Origin: Methanoflorens sp963701995
Lineage (GTDB): Archaea > Halobacteriota > Bog-38 > Methanoflorentales > Methanoflorentaceae
DNA: 64,000 nucleotides
Direction: 5' to 3'
Assembly (NCBI GenBank): GCA_963701995.1
Contig: OY969693.1
Span: 1,178,001-1,242,000 of the forward strand
Numbering within the stretch: the first letter of the stretch is position 1; the number at the start of each line of letters is the position of its first letter. The notes below the pieces were generated by a model. It saw only the letters and a program-made list of their open reading frames with translations. It had not been told where the DNA came from and ran no database searches. The position numbers and the translations under genes were made by a program. Positions 32,568 through 41,527 of the stretch are shown piece by piece.

Positions 32568-33378
32568 CGAAGACACGATTGAGCTTTTTTAGCCTTAGAG
32601 CGAAGACGAGGAGACTCCTGCTGCGTTAGGCAGCTGTCCGCTATAAGACGACACTCGTATTCTAAGCTTGTTCAACACTAGAACGGCGGTCTTGAAAAAA
32701 TGCGTCCATATTGTCTCATTGGGCTGATGGTGCTTTTGTTAGTTGGCGGGCTCGTTTTGCAAGCTGCACCGCTCCAAGTGCAAATATCAGCGGTTCAAGT
32801 CGATTGATAAGGCGTCGTACTACGTCGACAACCTTAACAAAACGGGATATGTGGCGACTGCGAACCTCACGTCAATCGAAACCAAAGTCTACTAGGGCAT
32901 CGCTGGGCTACTCCGACCGTGAACAGGGATTGCGTGCAGATTAAGCTCGTTGGTCCTGCATAGAACAAGATCAAACCGATCAATGACATCGTGGGCTTGT
33001 AATCGTTGAGCCTCGCCAAGACATTACTGGCGGCACTTACGCTTGCCCGGACGTGGCGCGTCACAGCGCCTTTTGTAACGGTTTCGACTTGTCAGATGAA
33101 AAATGATTTCACGGGGCGGGCCAAACGCTTCACGGCAGGCCGTTGACCATACTGCCCTCTGCGGCGCTCACGGATAAGCGTGACCGGAAACACCGTCTCG
33201 CACGCAGCCAGGCGCGATGGCTAGGTGGTTTGCGTGCCAAGCTCTGTGAGCGGCTTAGAGGCGCGCGAACAGCTAACCTTTATCACGTCGGAACGCAGAC
33301 TATTATAAATGCTGAGAAATTTTAATCACTAACCGCCCCGTTCGCGCTAAGATCAGGTGCCCACTCGCGACACGAGGC
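32568..33378. other. Long gap with decayed coding sequence
   Basis: About 800 bp. It holds a broken secreted-protein gene (32700-33002) and, at 33301-33308, the TATA-like TTATAAAT probably driving the nitrogenase-like operon. Confidence 0.5.
32700..33002 (+). pseudogene. Decayed small secreted-protein gene
   Basis: The frame starts MRPYCLIGLMVLLLVGGLVL (a signal peptide) and stops after 35 codons. The sequence then continues in another frame as KASYYVDNLNKTGYVATANL, then VNRDCVQIKLVGPA and NKIKPINDIVGL with stops between. At least one frameshift and in-frame stops. Original family unknown. Confidence 0.4.
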
Positions 33379-34821
33379 ATGGAGAGACATATGGAACCTG
33401 ACGAAAGGGACGAGATCGTTTTTCACGGAACTCTACAGCAGCTCGTCGAGAAGGTCGAAGCGGGCGAGATGGTTCCCAAGCTGCAGGCATCGCACGCGCC
33501 GATGTGCAAGTTCTTCACTTCGTTTTATGTCATCAACGGGATTCGGCACGTGGTCCCCCTGGTGCACGGTCCTACGGGATGCCCGTTATGGGTCTCAGAT
33601 ATCGTCAGGACGAGGGAGTGCTGCGAGTTCCGCGGCGTTCCCCTCGAGCCAACGGCCTGCACCTCCCTTGACGAGACGAACGTCATCTACGGCGGCGAAG
33701 GGAAGCTGCTCGAAGCGGTCAAGGAGGCGGACGAGCGCTACCATCCCGACCTCATCGTCATCCTCTCCTGCTGCTGCTCTGGGATCATCGGCGACGACGT
33801 CGAAAGCGTCGCCCGCGAGGCCGAAAAGCTCGTGCACGCCCGCGTGCTCGCGCTTCGCAGCGAGGGGTTTGGCGGTGACTTTCGCAGCGGCTACGAGGAC
33901 GCCTTTGAGCTCATTATGGATCTGATGGAGCCGCCGAAAACCACGCGGAAGGGAACGATCAATCTTATCGGGGCGCGAATGGGCCCCTCACTTACTGAGT
34001 TCAGCGATGACCTTGATGAGATCACAAAGCTCCTGCACGAGGTGGGGGTTAAGGTCAACGCGGTGATCGCTGGCGGGTGTACGGTCGACGAGATCAGGCG
34101 GGCCCGCGAAGTCGAGCTGAACGCCTCGTGGTGTTACGACTGGGGACAGAAGCTTGGTGACGCCATGGAAGCGCGCTTCGGTATCCCGTACAGCAGGACT
34201 GGACAGCCATACGGGCTCAAAGCGACAGAGGAATGGCTCATGGGGATCGCGGACCCCCTGGGTATGAGGAAGGAGGCCATACGGGTAATAAAGCGCGAGA
34301 CGGAACGCGTTCGGCCTGATTTAGACTACTTGCGTGACACGCTCGACGGCAAAACTGCCGTCATCGAGATATCAGAGTTTCCCGGTCCGATAAGGGCGCT
34401 CTCTCTTGCGCGTATGGCAGAAGAATGCGGCGCTCATCCGGTTGTTGTTAACGTGCATCCTTATACGATCAAGGAACGGATGCCCAGTATCAAGTTCCTC
34501 TTGGAAACTGGGGTCAATCCTGAAGTGATTCTCACAAAAGGCCTCTTCCGTCTCGGCAGCTTTCGTTCATCGCGCGAGACGGAGGGCGAGCTCGAGGCAA
34601 TCACACAAGGTCTTGACGACCCGATCTTCTTCGGCAACGCCGCCCGCTTTCCCGGGTGTCCTGTGGTGAACCTCACACTCCTCAATCCTGCGTACCTGCC
34701 CCACTATGGCTTCCGGGGCATACACAACATCGCCGCACTGCTCAGACAAGCCATGGAAAACCAGCGCCTGCCGCGTTCGATGCTTTTTCGAGGGATGCTC
34801 TACGGAAACGAAACAGACTGA
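33379..34821 (+). CDS. Nitrogenase-like reductase, D-type (NifD/E-like) subunit
   Basis: 480 residues, full NifD-like length. Candidate cluster cysteines: C43 (APMCKFF), C68 (HGPTGCPLW) and C131-133 (LSCCCSGIIGDD), with the NifD-type YGGEGKL motif near 104-110. C252 in NASWCYDW lines up with the cofactor-binding Cys of NifD (CYRSMNY). The His that also binds FeMo-co in NifD is not obvious. ATG at 33391 is an alternative start (GGAG 6 nt before). First gene of a D-K-H operon, so an electron-transferring reductase; the substrate is unknown. Confidence 0.85.
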   Translation: MERHMEPDERDEIVFHGTLQQLVEKVEAGEMVPKLQASHAPMCKFFTSFYVINGIRHVVPLVHGPTGCPLWVSDIVRTRECCEFRGVPLEPTACTSLDETNVIYGGEGKLLEAVKEADERYHPDLIVILSCCCSGIIGDDVESVAREAEKLVHARVLALRSEGFGGDFRSGYEDAFELIMDLMEPPKTTRKGTINLIGARMGPSLTEFSDDLDEITKLLHEVGVKVNAVIAGGCTVDEIRRAREVELNASWCYDWGQKLGDAMEARFGIPYSRTGQPYGLKATEEWLMGIADPLGMRKEAIRVIKRETERVRPDLDYLRDTLDGKTAVIEISEFPGPIRALSLARMAEECGAHPVVVNVHPYTIKERMPSIKFLLETGVNPEVILTKGLFRLGSFRSSRETEGELEAITQGLDDPIFFGNAARFPGCPVVNLTLLNPAYLPHYGFRGIHNIAALLRQAMENQRLPRSMLFRGMLYGNETD

Positions 34822-36160
34822 CCAGACGCGTGCCACACGCACCACGCCCACCGACGCGTGCCTTGACCCGTACGTTAGGTGTGCTTTGAGCGGCGCAGCC
34901 CAGACGGCGTTAGGAGTCAGTGACAGCGCCGTTCTCGCGCATGCACCGCAGGGGTGCAATTACCTCGTTGACGGTGCCTTTTCCTGGCAGGACTGCGACT
35001 ACGCCCAAACGACCACGCTGTGCACGAAGCTCTGCGAGGATGAGATCGTCCACGGGGGCGAGGAACTCCTCGCGCGCACGATCCTTGAGGCCAAAGAGCT
35101 CGACATCGCCGCGCTCTTCGTTCTCAGCGCGTGCGGGCCCGAGATCGTAGGCGACGATATCGTTGCGGTGTGCGAGGAAATGCAACCCCGGGTTGACTTC
35201 AAGATTGTTCCGATCGAGTGCGCCGGTTTTCGCGGGTCGCAATACGATGGCATCGATCTCGCGCTCGACGCGATGCTTCGCGCGCTTGCCGGAAACGGGC
35301 GTTCTAGGATTCCGCATTCGGTGTGCCTCGTCGCTCCGCATGCGAACGCCAACCCGACGTGGATGGCCGATCTGGAATGGGTAAAGAACGTTCTCGCCCG
35401 GCTTGGCGTTCAGGTGCTCGCTACGCTCACCCACGCAACGGCGCTCAGCGAGTTTGCAAGCGTTTCCGCCGCCGAGGGGGTGCTTCAGTTAAGCCACGAC
35501 GCGGGTTACGGAGCGGTCGAGTATCTTGTCGACACATTTGGGGTCGAACCGCTCTGTTGGGACCTCCCCCTCCCCATCGGGATGACCAACACGCGCCGCT
35601 GGCTCACTGCGCTGGGAGAGCGGTTCGACGCGGAACGCTCGGCCGAGGAGCTGATCACCGAAGGCGAGCGCACGGTAATGGAGACATGTCGCCGGCGCTG
35701 GCCAGTAGCGCGCTTTTTCTATCGGACTCCCGCAGCTATCGTGGCTGACGCCACGGTCGGCATCCCCCTTGTCCGCTTTGCGACTGAGGAGATGGAGCTG
35801 ACGCCGGCGCTAGTTGCGCTTCGCTCGGCACATCCCGAAGCACAGCGCCTGCTTGAAAAGGAACTGAACGACCTCGGCCTGGCGCCGCAGGTCGCGTACG
35901 CGACTGACGTCTTCGCGACGCGGCGGAGCCTAGAGGCGGTGCGGCCGCGGGTCGTGTTCGGGAGCACAATCGAGCGACACGCGAGCGAGGGCTTGGACGT
36001 ACCGTACATCTTTGAGGTCGTGCGCCCCGTCAGGCAGTTCCGGTTGCTCAATCGGGAGTACTTCGGCTACCGCGGCATCCTGAACCTGCTCGAGTGCATC
36101 CAGAACGAGTGGAGCGATCGGTGGCGGTCGACACGACGACGGTATGCGGCACGCTGGTAG
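34706..36160 (+). CDS. Nitrogenase-like reductase, K-type (NifK/N-like) subunit
   Basis: Up to 484 residues. The conserved part starts near 34860: YVRCALSGAAQTALG, HAPQGCNYLVDGAF and LSACGPEIVGDD give three cysteines matching cluster positions in NifK/NifN, and IVHGGEELL the usual loop. No ATG, GTG or TTG lies in frame between 34706 and the conserved part, so the gene either overlaps the D gene by 116 nt or uses an unusual start. It should pair with the D subunit, the cysteines of both forming a bridging Fe-S cluster. Confidence 0.8.
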   Translation: MASGAYTTSPHCSDKPWKTSACRVRCFFEGCSTETKQTDQTRATRTTPTDACLDPYVRCALSGAAQTALGVSDSAVLAHAPQGCNYLVDGAFSWQDCDYAQTTTLCTKLCEDEIVHGGEELLARTILEAKELDIAALFVLSACGPEIVGDDIVAVCEEMQPRVDFKIVPIECAGFRGSQYDGIDLALDAMLRALAGNGRSRIPHSVCLVAPHANANPTWMADLEWVKNVLARLGVQVLATLTHATALSEFASVSAAEGVLQLSHDAGYGAVEYLVDTFGVEPLCWDLPLPIGMTNTRRWLTALGERFDAERSAEELITEGERTVMETCRRRWPVARFFYRTPAAIVADATVGIPLVRFATEEMELTPALVALRSAHPEAQRLLEKELNDLGLAPQVAYATDVFATRRSLEAVRPRVVFGSTIERHASEGLDVPYIFEVVRPVRQFRLLNREYFGYRGILNLLECIQNEWSDRWRSTRRRYAARW

Positions 36161-36173
36161 AGGAGACATCACA

Positions 36174-37028
36174 ATGAAACAAATCGCAATCTATGGTAAG
36201 GGAGGAATCGGGAAGAGCACCATCGCTTCGAACATCTCAGCGGCCCTCAATGAGCGAGGGGTCAACGTCATGCAGGTCGGCTGCGACCCAAAGCGAGACT
36301 CAACGAGGATACTCGCGGGTGGGCACCTCATCCCCGCTGTCCTGGAGATCTACCGAGACAAGCTGCGCCACGGACAGGACGCGCACGCCATCTCGCTCGA
36401 CGACATCGTCTTCAAGACGCCAAGCGGCATCTACTGCGTCGAAGCGGGAGGTCCGGAGCCCGGAATCGGCTGTGCGGGGCGCGGGGTCCTCACGGCGCTC
36501 CAGATTCTGAAAGACCTCAAGGCGTTTGAAACCTTCGCGATTGACGTGGCCATTTACGACGTGCTCGGCGACGTCGTGTGCGGCGGGTTTGCGATGCCTA
36601 TCCGCGAAGGGTTTGCGAGTGAGATTTACCTCGTTTGTTCCGGAGGCTTTATGAGCATCTACGCGGCGAACAACATTGCGCGGGCGGTGCAACGTCTTGC
36701 GCGCCGCGGCGACACAGGGTTGTCAGGGATAATCTGCAACAGCAACGGCGATGACGCGTTGGAGCGGGCTGTGGTGCCCGCGTTTGCCCAGCGTTTGGGC
36801 AGCGCGTTTGTGGAATTTGTTCCGCGCAGCCCCGTCATTCAAGCGTGCGAACTCGAAGGGCGCGCCGTGGTCGAACACGCACCTCAGTCAGAGGAGGCGG
36901 CGATTTTCCGGGATCTTGCGCGGAAGGTGATGGAAAACGACGTGAAAGTGATCCCGACGCCTGTGGAGGAGCTGCCCGAGCTCGAAGACCTATATCGGCA
37001 ACACCTGGTAAGGGCTGAGGCCGTTTGA
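36174..37028 (+). CDS. Nitrogenase-like reductase, H-type (NifH-like) iron protein
   Basis: 284 residues. P-loop GKGGIGKST (8-16), switch motif GCDPKRDST (NifH has GCDPKADST), [4Fe-4S] ligands C100 (GIGCAGRGV) and C136 (DVVCGGFAMP). This ATP-driven reductase feeds electrons to the D/K complex. GAGGAG before the ATG at 36174 decides the start. CfbC of F430 synthesis is of this family, but it works with a single CfbD and not with separate D and K proteins. Confidence 0.88.
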   Translation: MKQIAIYGKGGIGKSTIASNISAALNERGVNVMQVGCDPKRDSTRILAGGHLIPAVLEIYRDKLRHGQDAHAISLDDIVFKTPSGIYCVEAGGPEPGIGCAGRGVLTALQILKDLKAFETFAIDVAIYDVLGDVVCGGFAMPIREGFASEIYLVCSGGFMSIYAANNIARAVQRLARRGDTGLSGIICNSNGDDALERAVVPAFAQRLGSAFVEFVPRSPVIQACELEGRAVVEHAPQSEEAAIFRDLARKVMENDVKVIPTPVEELPELEDLYRQHLVRAEAV

Positions 37029-37070
37029 TCGGCTTAGCGGCCAAACCGTTGCCTGCCGCGTGAGGCGAAC

Positions 37071-37238
37071 GTGAAACAAAAAAACGTCCCGCTGTGTCAA
37101 AGTTGTAAGAACTACATTAGCCCCCGCGTCTGCCAGGCCTTTGTTTCGATACCTCTAGAGATATGGGAAAATCGCTTTCGCCATACGGAACCTTATCCCG
37201 GCGACAGCGGCAAGCGTTTCACACCAAAATTCGGGTAG
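37071..37238 (+). CDS. Small Cys-rich protein downstream of the nitrogenase-like operon
   Basis: 55 residues, GTG start with GAGG upstream. CQSCKNYISPRVCQAF then IPLEIWENRFRHTEPYPGD. The C-x2-C...C set and the PYPGD-x-G-x-RF ending resemble a widespread uncharacterised mini-protein. It could bind zinc or Fe-S. Confidence 0.6.
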   Translation: MKQKNVPLCQSCKNYISPRVCQAFVSIPLEIWENRFRHTEPYPGDSGKRFTPKFG

Positions 37239-37452
37239 CTCCGCTTGCGCCCTGTCGGCCCGCGTCTCGTTGGTCGGATTCGGTTATGCTGATGCACGCG
37301 CCCGAAAATGAAAGTGCCGCTTTGGCTCAGCGTAAAGGGTGGTCTGCGAAGCCGCATCAACAGAGTCCGCGGATGCCGCGGGCAAAAATGATGCAAAGAG
37401 AAGCACACCTATGTATGGGCGCTCAGGCGCCTGTTAGGAGAGTGAGGAAGCC

Positions 37453-37608
37453 ATGTGTTCGGTAGGCGGCCCGTTCGGAGACCAAGAGATAGTGTGGCCG
37501 AAGAACTATCGGTGCAGTGCGTGCGGAAAGAAGTTCAAGGCGGTCGGCGAGGACCCCGCGTGTCCCTCGCGCCAATCAAGCGATCTTGAGGAGCTTCCCG
37601 GCGATTAA
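37453..37608 (+). CDS. Small zinc-ribbon or rubredoxin-like protein
   Basis: 51 residues with GAGGAAG before the ATG. YRCSACGKKFKAVGEDPACP is a zinc-ribbon-like half with only three close cysteines, so metal binding is likely but incomplete. It ends with the acidic DLEELPGD. Same strand as the nitrogenase-like genes. Confidence 0.6.
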   Translation: MCSVGGPFGDQEIVWPKNYRCSACGKKFKAVGEDPACPSRQSSDLEELPGD

Positions 37609-37948
37609 TCAGCCGCGCTTGCAGCTGTGTTTGTTGAGGTCCCGTAGCGATGCTGCGCGCACAATAAGAAGCGCCTGATGCCGCTAGAAGTCGCCACAGA
37701 AGCTTTTCAACCATCCTCAAGCGCATGTGCCTGCGAAAATCGTTAATGGCGCTTCATGATACACGAATGTGAAGACTCGATAGTGCACGATTCACGGTTG
37801 TCTGTGAGACTGAACGGCAAGAAATAGCCCAGTTTTTTCTACTTCGCAACGCCTAAGAGGCGCACAGACGCGCTTTTCGGATCCTGCAAGCGAAAGAAGG
37901 CTTGAAATACTAAAAGCAGCACACTCTTAAAAAAAAGGAGGGAAATAC
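37609..37948. promoter_or_regulatory. Leader region of the RDD array
   Basis: 340 bp without an ORF before the first zinc-ribbon/RDD gene. The last 30 bp hold the ribosome site AAAGGAGGG. No AAGAAAAGATTAAAA copy as clear as in the later gaps. Confidence 0.4.
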
Positions 37949-38560
37949 GTGAATGAAGAAAAATGTGCACAATGCGGCACTCCCGCGTCGCCAGGCGCCC
38001 AGTTCTGCGCGGCCTGTGGCGCGACGCTGACCGGTCAGAGTGCGCACCCTTCACAACAGGCTCCTTCTGCTGTGCAGCCTCAGCCGACCTATCAAGCGCC
38101 TGCTTACTACACGGGCACTCCTACGCCCTACCAAGGCGTTGCCATTCGCTTTGTCGCGATACTCATTGATTACCTCATTATCGGGGTTATTTCTGGCATA
38201 CTGGCGATCCCACTCCTCGTGGCGGCTATTGCTGTCAACGTCACGAACGGAAACGTGTCAGCGGTTTCATTGGGGCCTATTGTTGCACTATCTGTCGTGG
38301 GATTAGTCGTCTGGTTCCTCTACTTTACGCTGCTGGAGGGGCGCTATGGGCAAACGGTAGGCAAGATGGCACTCAGCATCAAGGTCGTGCGAGAAGCGGA
38401 TGGGGCACCGATCGACTACGGAGAAGCAGCTGTGCGCACCGTACTCCGCATAATCGATGGCTTGTTCGACTATCTAGTAGGGGCAATTTTTATCTGGACG
38501 TCTGACGAGAAACAGCGCCTCGGCGATCGTGTCGCACACACCGTTGTAGTCAGCAAGTGA
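37949..38560 (+). CDS. Zinc-ribbon/RDD-family membrane protein 1
   Basis: 203 residues, GTG start after AAAGGAGGG. N-terminal zinc ribbon (CAQCGTPASPGAQFCAACG, 6-24), Pro/Gln-rich linker, then an RDD membrane domain with three or four helices (VAIRFVAILIDYLIIGVISG, FLYFTLLEGRYGQTVGK). The tail is EKQRLGDRVAHTVVV. RDD proteins include Na+/H+ antiporter-like and unknown transport proteins. First of four tandem paralogues. Confidence 0.85.
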   Translation: MNEEKCAQCGTPASPGAQFCAACGATLTGQSAHPSQQAPSAVQPQPTYQAPAYYTGTPTPYQGVAIRFVAILIDYLIIGVISGILAIPLLVAAIAVNVTNGNVSAVSLGPIVALSVVGLVVWFLYFTLLEGRYGQTVGKMALSIKVVREADGAPIDYGEAAVRTVLRIIDGLFDYLVGAIFIWTSDEKQRLGDRVAHTVVVSK

Positions 38561-38830
38561 TCGCGCGCTTCCATCTTTTCTGTGTTCTAGAGCGGCAGCG
38601 GTTTCGTGGAATATGACGGCTGACCGCCTAGCTTCTGCTGTCTCTCCATTCAGAATTGCTCGTTTGGGTTCAACGAACAGCACAATTCCTTCCAGATTGC
38701 GCGGGCAATCCGCGTCGATCGACACTGGGCATCTCTCGTAGCGAACGAGGCCACTGGAAACGTAGTGTGGAACCGCAAGAAAAGATTAAAAGGGAGGCTT
38801 TCCTATGGCTTAAGAAAGGAGGTGGAATAT

Positions 38831-39439
38831 TTGAACGAAAATCAATGTGCACAATGCGGGACTCCCGCGTCACCGAGCGCTAAATACTGCGAGAGCTGTG
38901 GCGCACCACTCGCGGCCCCCCCGGCTCAACCGGTACAGCCCACGTTCGCTCCTGCGCCCGGGTATCAAGCACCTCGTTCTTACGTGCCGCACATCGCACC
39001 GCCCTACCAAGGCGTCGCCATTCGGTTTGTCGCGATACTTATCGATACCATAATTATAGCGATCATCGGGGGTATATTGTCGGTCCCGTTCAATGCGCTC
39101 GCAGTCATTACGAACAGCGCTTCAGGAACGGTCACTGTTTCACTGGCCAGTGCTGTCGGCGGACTTGTTTCGCTCGCGGTCTTTGTTTTGTACTTCACTT
39201 TGCTCGAGGGTCACTATGGGCAGACTGTCGGAAAGATGGCCGTCAGGATCAAAGTCGTACGAGAAGCAGACGGCGCACCGATCGACTATTCCGAAGCTGC
39301 GGTCCGAACGATCCTGCGGTTTCTTGATCTGATCCCATATATAATCCCCTATCTGCTCGGCGCAATCCTCATTTGGTCCTCCGAAGAGAAACAGCGCCTC
39401 GGCGATCGCGTCGCGCACACGGTCGTGGTTAAAGCATAA
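38831..39439 (+). CDS. Zinc-ribbon/RDD-family membrane protein 2
   Basis: About 202 residues from TTG after AAGGAGGTG. Same plan: ribbon CAQCGTPASPSAKYCESCG, RDD core with GHYGQTVGKMAVRIKVVREA, tail EKQRLGDRVAHTVV. Preceded by CAAGAAAAGATTAAAA (38776-38791), shared with the later genes. Confidence 0.85.
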   Translation: MNENQCAQCGTPASPSAKYCESCGAPLAAPPAQPVQPTFAPAPGYQAPRSYVPHIAPPYQGVAIRFVAILIDTIIIAIIGGILSVPFNALAVITNSASGTVTVSLASAVGGLVSLAVFVLYFTLLEGHYGQTVGKMAVRIKVVREADGAPIDYSEAAVRTILRFLDLIPYIIPYLLGAILIWSSEEKQRLGDRVAHTVVVKA

Positions 39440-39442
39440 ATG

Positions 39443-39465
39443 GGCCTCGTGCCCCTTTTCTTATT
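39443..39465 (+). terminator. Hairpin terminator after RDD gene 2
   Basis: GGGC-CTCGT-GCCC followed by CTTTTCTT directly after the stop codon. Confidence 0.5.
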
Positions 39466-39730
39466 ACTAGCATCGACAGAGTTTTTGGGCCTTTACTGGT
39501 GCCTGCGGTGCAAAACGGACAATATCTGCCCCATGAAGAGCGTTTCGGTTTAGTTATGAGCGCGTGACAAGTCTTTATAGTGAGGACTGGTTCTTTGTGC
39601 CGCCGCGAATCTAGCTGCTATCGTGCGCCGATCCGAGAAAATCCGCATAATTCAGTAGTTCACTGCAATCACAAGAAAAGATTAAAAAGGGATGCTGACT
39701 CTACTGTTTAAAAAAAAGGAGGTGAAACAC

Positions 39731-40345
39731 GTGGACGAAGACAAATGTGCACAATGCGGCACTCCTGCAGCACCCGGGGCCAAGTTCTGCGAAAGCTGTG
39801 GCGCACCGCTAGCCGCCGCGTCACAACCTGCGCAGGGCCCAGCTTCTGCGGAACCTGCTGCTGCGTACGCAGCACCAGGGGCGCAAGCGCCTTACTCCGC
39901 ACCAGGCGTCCAAGTGCCCTATCAGGGGGTCGCCATTCGTTTTGTAGCGCTTCTCATTGATGGCATTATTTTGGGGATTATTAGCTGGGTACTCATTGCT
40001 CTCCTTGCCACATCAGCCATTACTTACGATGTATCAGCTGGCACCTATTCAATTTCGCCGGCGTTCTACGCGGTGTACGCTTTAGTGATCGTGATCGAAC
40101 TGCTCTATTTTACGCTCCTTTTGGGGCGTTACGGGCAAACGGTCGGCATGATGGCCGTGAAGATAAGAGTAGTCCGGGAGGTAGACAGCGCACCGATCAC
40201 GTACGGAGCAGCGCTAATACGCACGATTCTGTTCATTATCGATGGACTGTTCGCCTTCCTGGTCGGCGCAATACTTATTTGGACTTCAGATAAGAAACAG
40301 CGTCTCGGCGATCGCGTTGCGCACACCGTCGTGCTGAAAGCGTGA
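39731..40345 (+). CDS. Zinc-ribbon/RDD-family membrane protein 3
   Basis: About 204 residues from GTG after AAAGGAGGTG. Ribbon CAQCGTPAAPGAKFCESCG, Ala/Pro linker, RDD core (GRYGQTVGMMAVKIRVVREV), tail KKQRLGDRVAHTVVL. Motif CAAGAAAAGATTAAAA at 39672-39687. Confidence 0.85.
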   Translation: MDEDKCAQCGTPAAPGAKFCESCGAPLAAASQPAQGPASAEPAAAYAAPGAQAPYSAPGVQVPYQGVAIRFVALLIDGIILGIISWVLIALLATSAITYDVSAGTYSISPAFYAVYALVIVIELLYFTLLLGRYGQTVGMMAVKIRVVREVDSAPITYGAALIRTILFIIDGLFAFLVGAILIWTSDKKQRLGDRVAHTVVLKA

Positions 40346-40346
40346 T

Positions 40347-40368
40347 AGGGGCGCAAGCCCCTTTTTTT
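40347..40368 (+). terminator. Hairpin terminator after RDD gene 3
   Basis: AGGGGC-GCAA-GCCCCT, a perfect 6-bp stem with a GCAA loop, followed by six T. Confidence 0.7.
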
Positions 40369-40615
40369 CTTTCTTTGGTCACCAATAAGCGGCTAGCTTC
40401 GCGCATAGTCGCTCTGAGCCTGCAAGTCCGACCCCGCATCTGGTGAAACGATTTGAAACGAGAACAGCGCGTTGCGATTCTGCAATACTGGGTACGGTCG
40501 ATCGTTGCGCCACGCTAAAATGGAACCGGAGCACGACACTATCAGAGCAAATCGCAAGAAAGATTAAAAGCAATGCTCTCCTTATGGCTTAACAAAAGCA
40601 AAGGAGCTGAAAACA

Positions 40616-41230
40616 GTGAGCGAAGACAAATGTGAGCAATGCGGTACTCCCGCGTCACCGGGCGCCCAGTACTGCGTGGCGTGCGGCGCAGTATTCACCA
40701 GCCAAGCACCACCCGCCGGTCAACCAGCCGAACGCACCTCTGTATATGCACCGTCGGCGGCAACCGAAACACGGGCACATTATGCGGCCCCGCCGCTGTT
40801 GCAGGGGGTTGCTATCCGCTTTGTCGCACAACTCGTCGATGTAATCATACTCGCCATCATTTTTTTGATACTGAGCTTCTCAGGCGCGGGCACCATCACG
40901 ATTGATGCGTCAACGGCTCAGGTCTCAATCAGCCCGTTCTTGGGCGCGCTCATCTTGATCGACGTCATCATCGCGTTCCTTTACTTCACGCTGCTCGAGG
41001 GACGAAACGGACAAACAGTTGGCAAGATGATCGTCAAGATCAAGGTCGCAAAAAAAGCGGACTACTCCCCGATCACTTATGGTGAGGCTGCTGTGCGGAC
41101 GATTTTGCGCATCATCGATCTGATCCCGTTCATCGCCCCATATCTGCTCGGAGCGGTACTTATCTGGGCATCTGAGTATAAGCAGCGTCTCGGCGATCGA
41201 GTCGCAAACACCGTCGTCATCCAGTCGTGA
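40616..41230 (+). CDS. Zinc-ribbon/RDD-family membrane protein 4
   Basis: 204 residues from GTG after AAAGGAGC. Ribbon CEQCGTPASPGAQYCVACG, RDD core (GRNGQTVGKMIVKIKVAKKA), tail YKQRLGDRVANTVV. The most diverged copy. Shared leader CAAGAAAGATTAAAA at 40555-40569. Confidence 0.85.
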   Translation: MSEDKCEQCGTPASPGAQYCVACGAVFTSQAPPAGQPAERTSVYAPSAATETRAHYAAPPLLQGVAIRFVAQLVDVIILAIIFLILSFSGAGTITIDASTAQVSISPFLGALILIDVIIAFLYFTLLEGRNGQTVGKMIVKIKVAKKADYSPITYGEAAVRTILRIIDLIPFIAPYLLGAVLIWASEYKQRLGDRVANTVVIQS

Positions 41231-41527
41231 GGCCACTACGCTTTGCGACCTTCAGTGCGTCAGGTGGGTCCGATTAGTACACTCGTGCACCGCCGTCTAT
41301 GAACGCTCGATCCTTTTCCGACGAGGTCGGCGGTCGCGTGTCTCCAGCGCCGCCGAATCTGAGGAATAGGTAAACGCCTCAACGTCCGCGTAGTAGCCGC
41401 GGGCACGAGAGGGTGCGTGCGCCACACGCCGTCGCACCGACGAGGTGAAAGGCGTGCTTAGCCGGTCACAAGGTAGTGACTTATCTATGTTCGGTTCGTA
41501 AGAGGAATACGCAGTCAAGGAGGCAGC

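Noticed and set aside
33143..33325. Arg-rich 60-codon frame before the nitrogenase-like operon
   Set aside because: No ribosome site, unlikely composition, and it contains the probable TATA box of the next operon.
33379..37028. Bona fide NifHDK nitrogenase or CfbCD
   Set aside because: No His equivalent for FeMo-co binding and no nifB, nifE or nifN nearby argue against nitrogenase; two distinct large subunits argue against simple CfbCD. Kept as nitrogenase-like.
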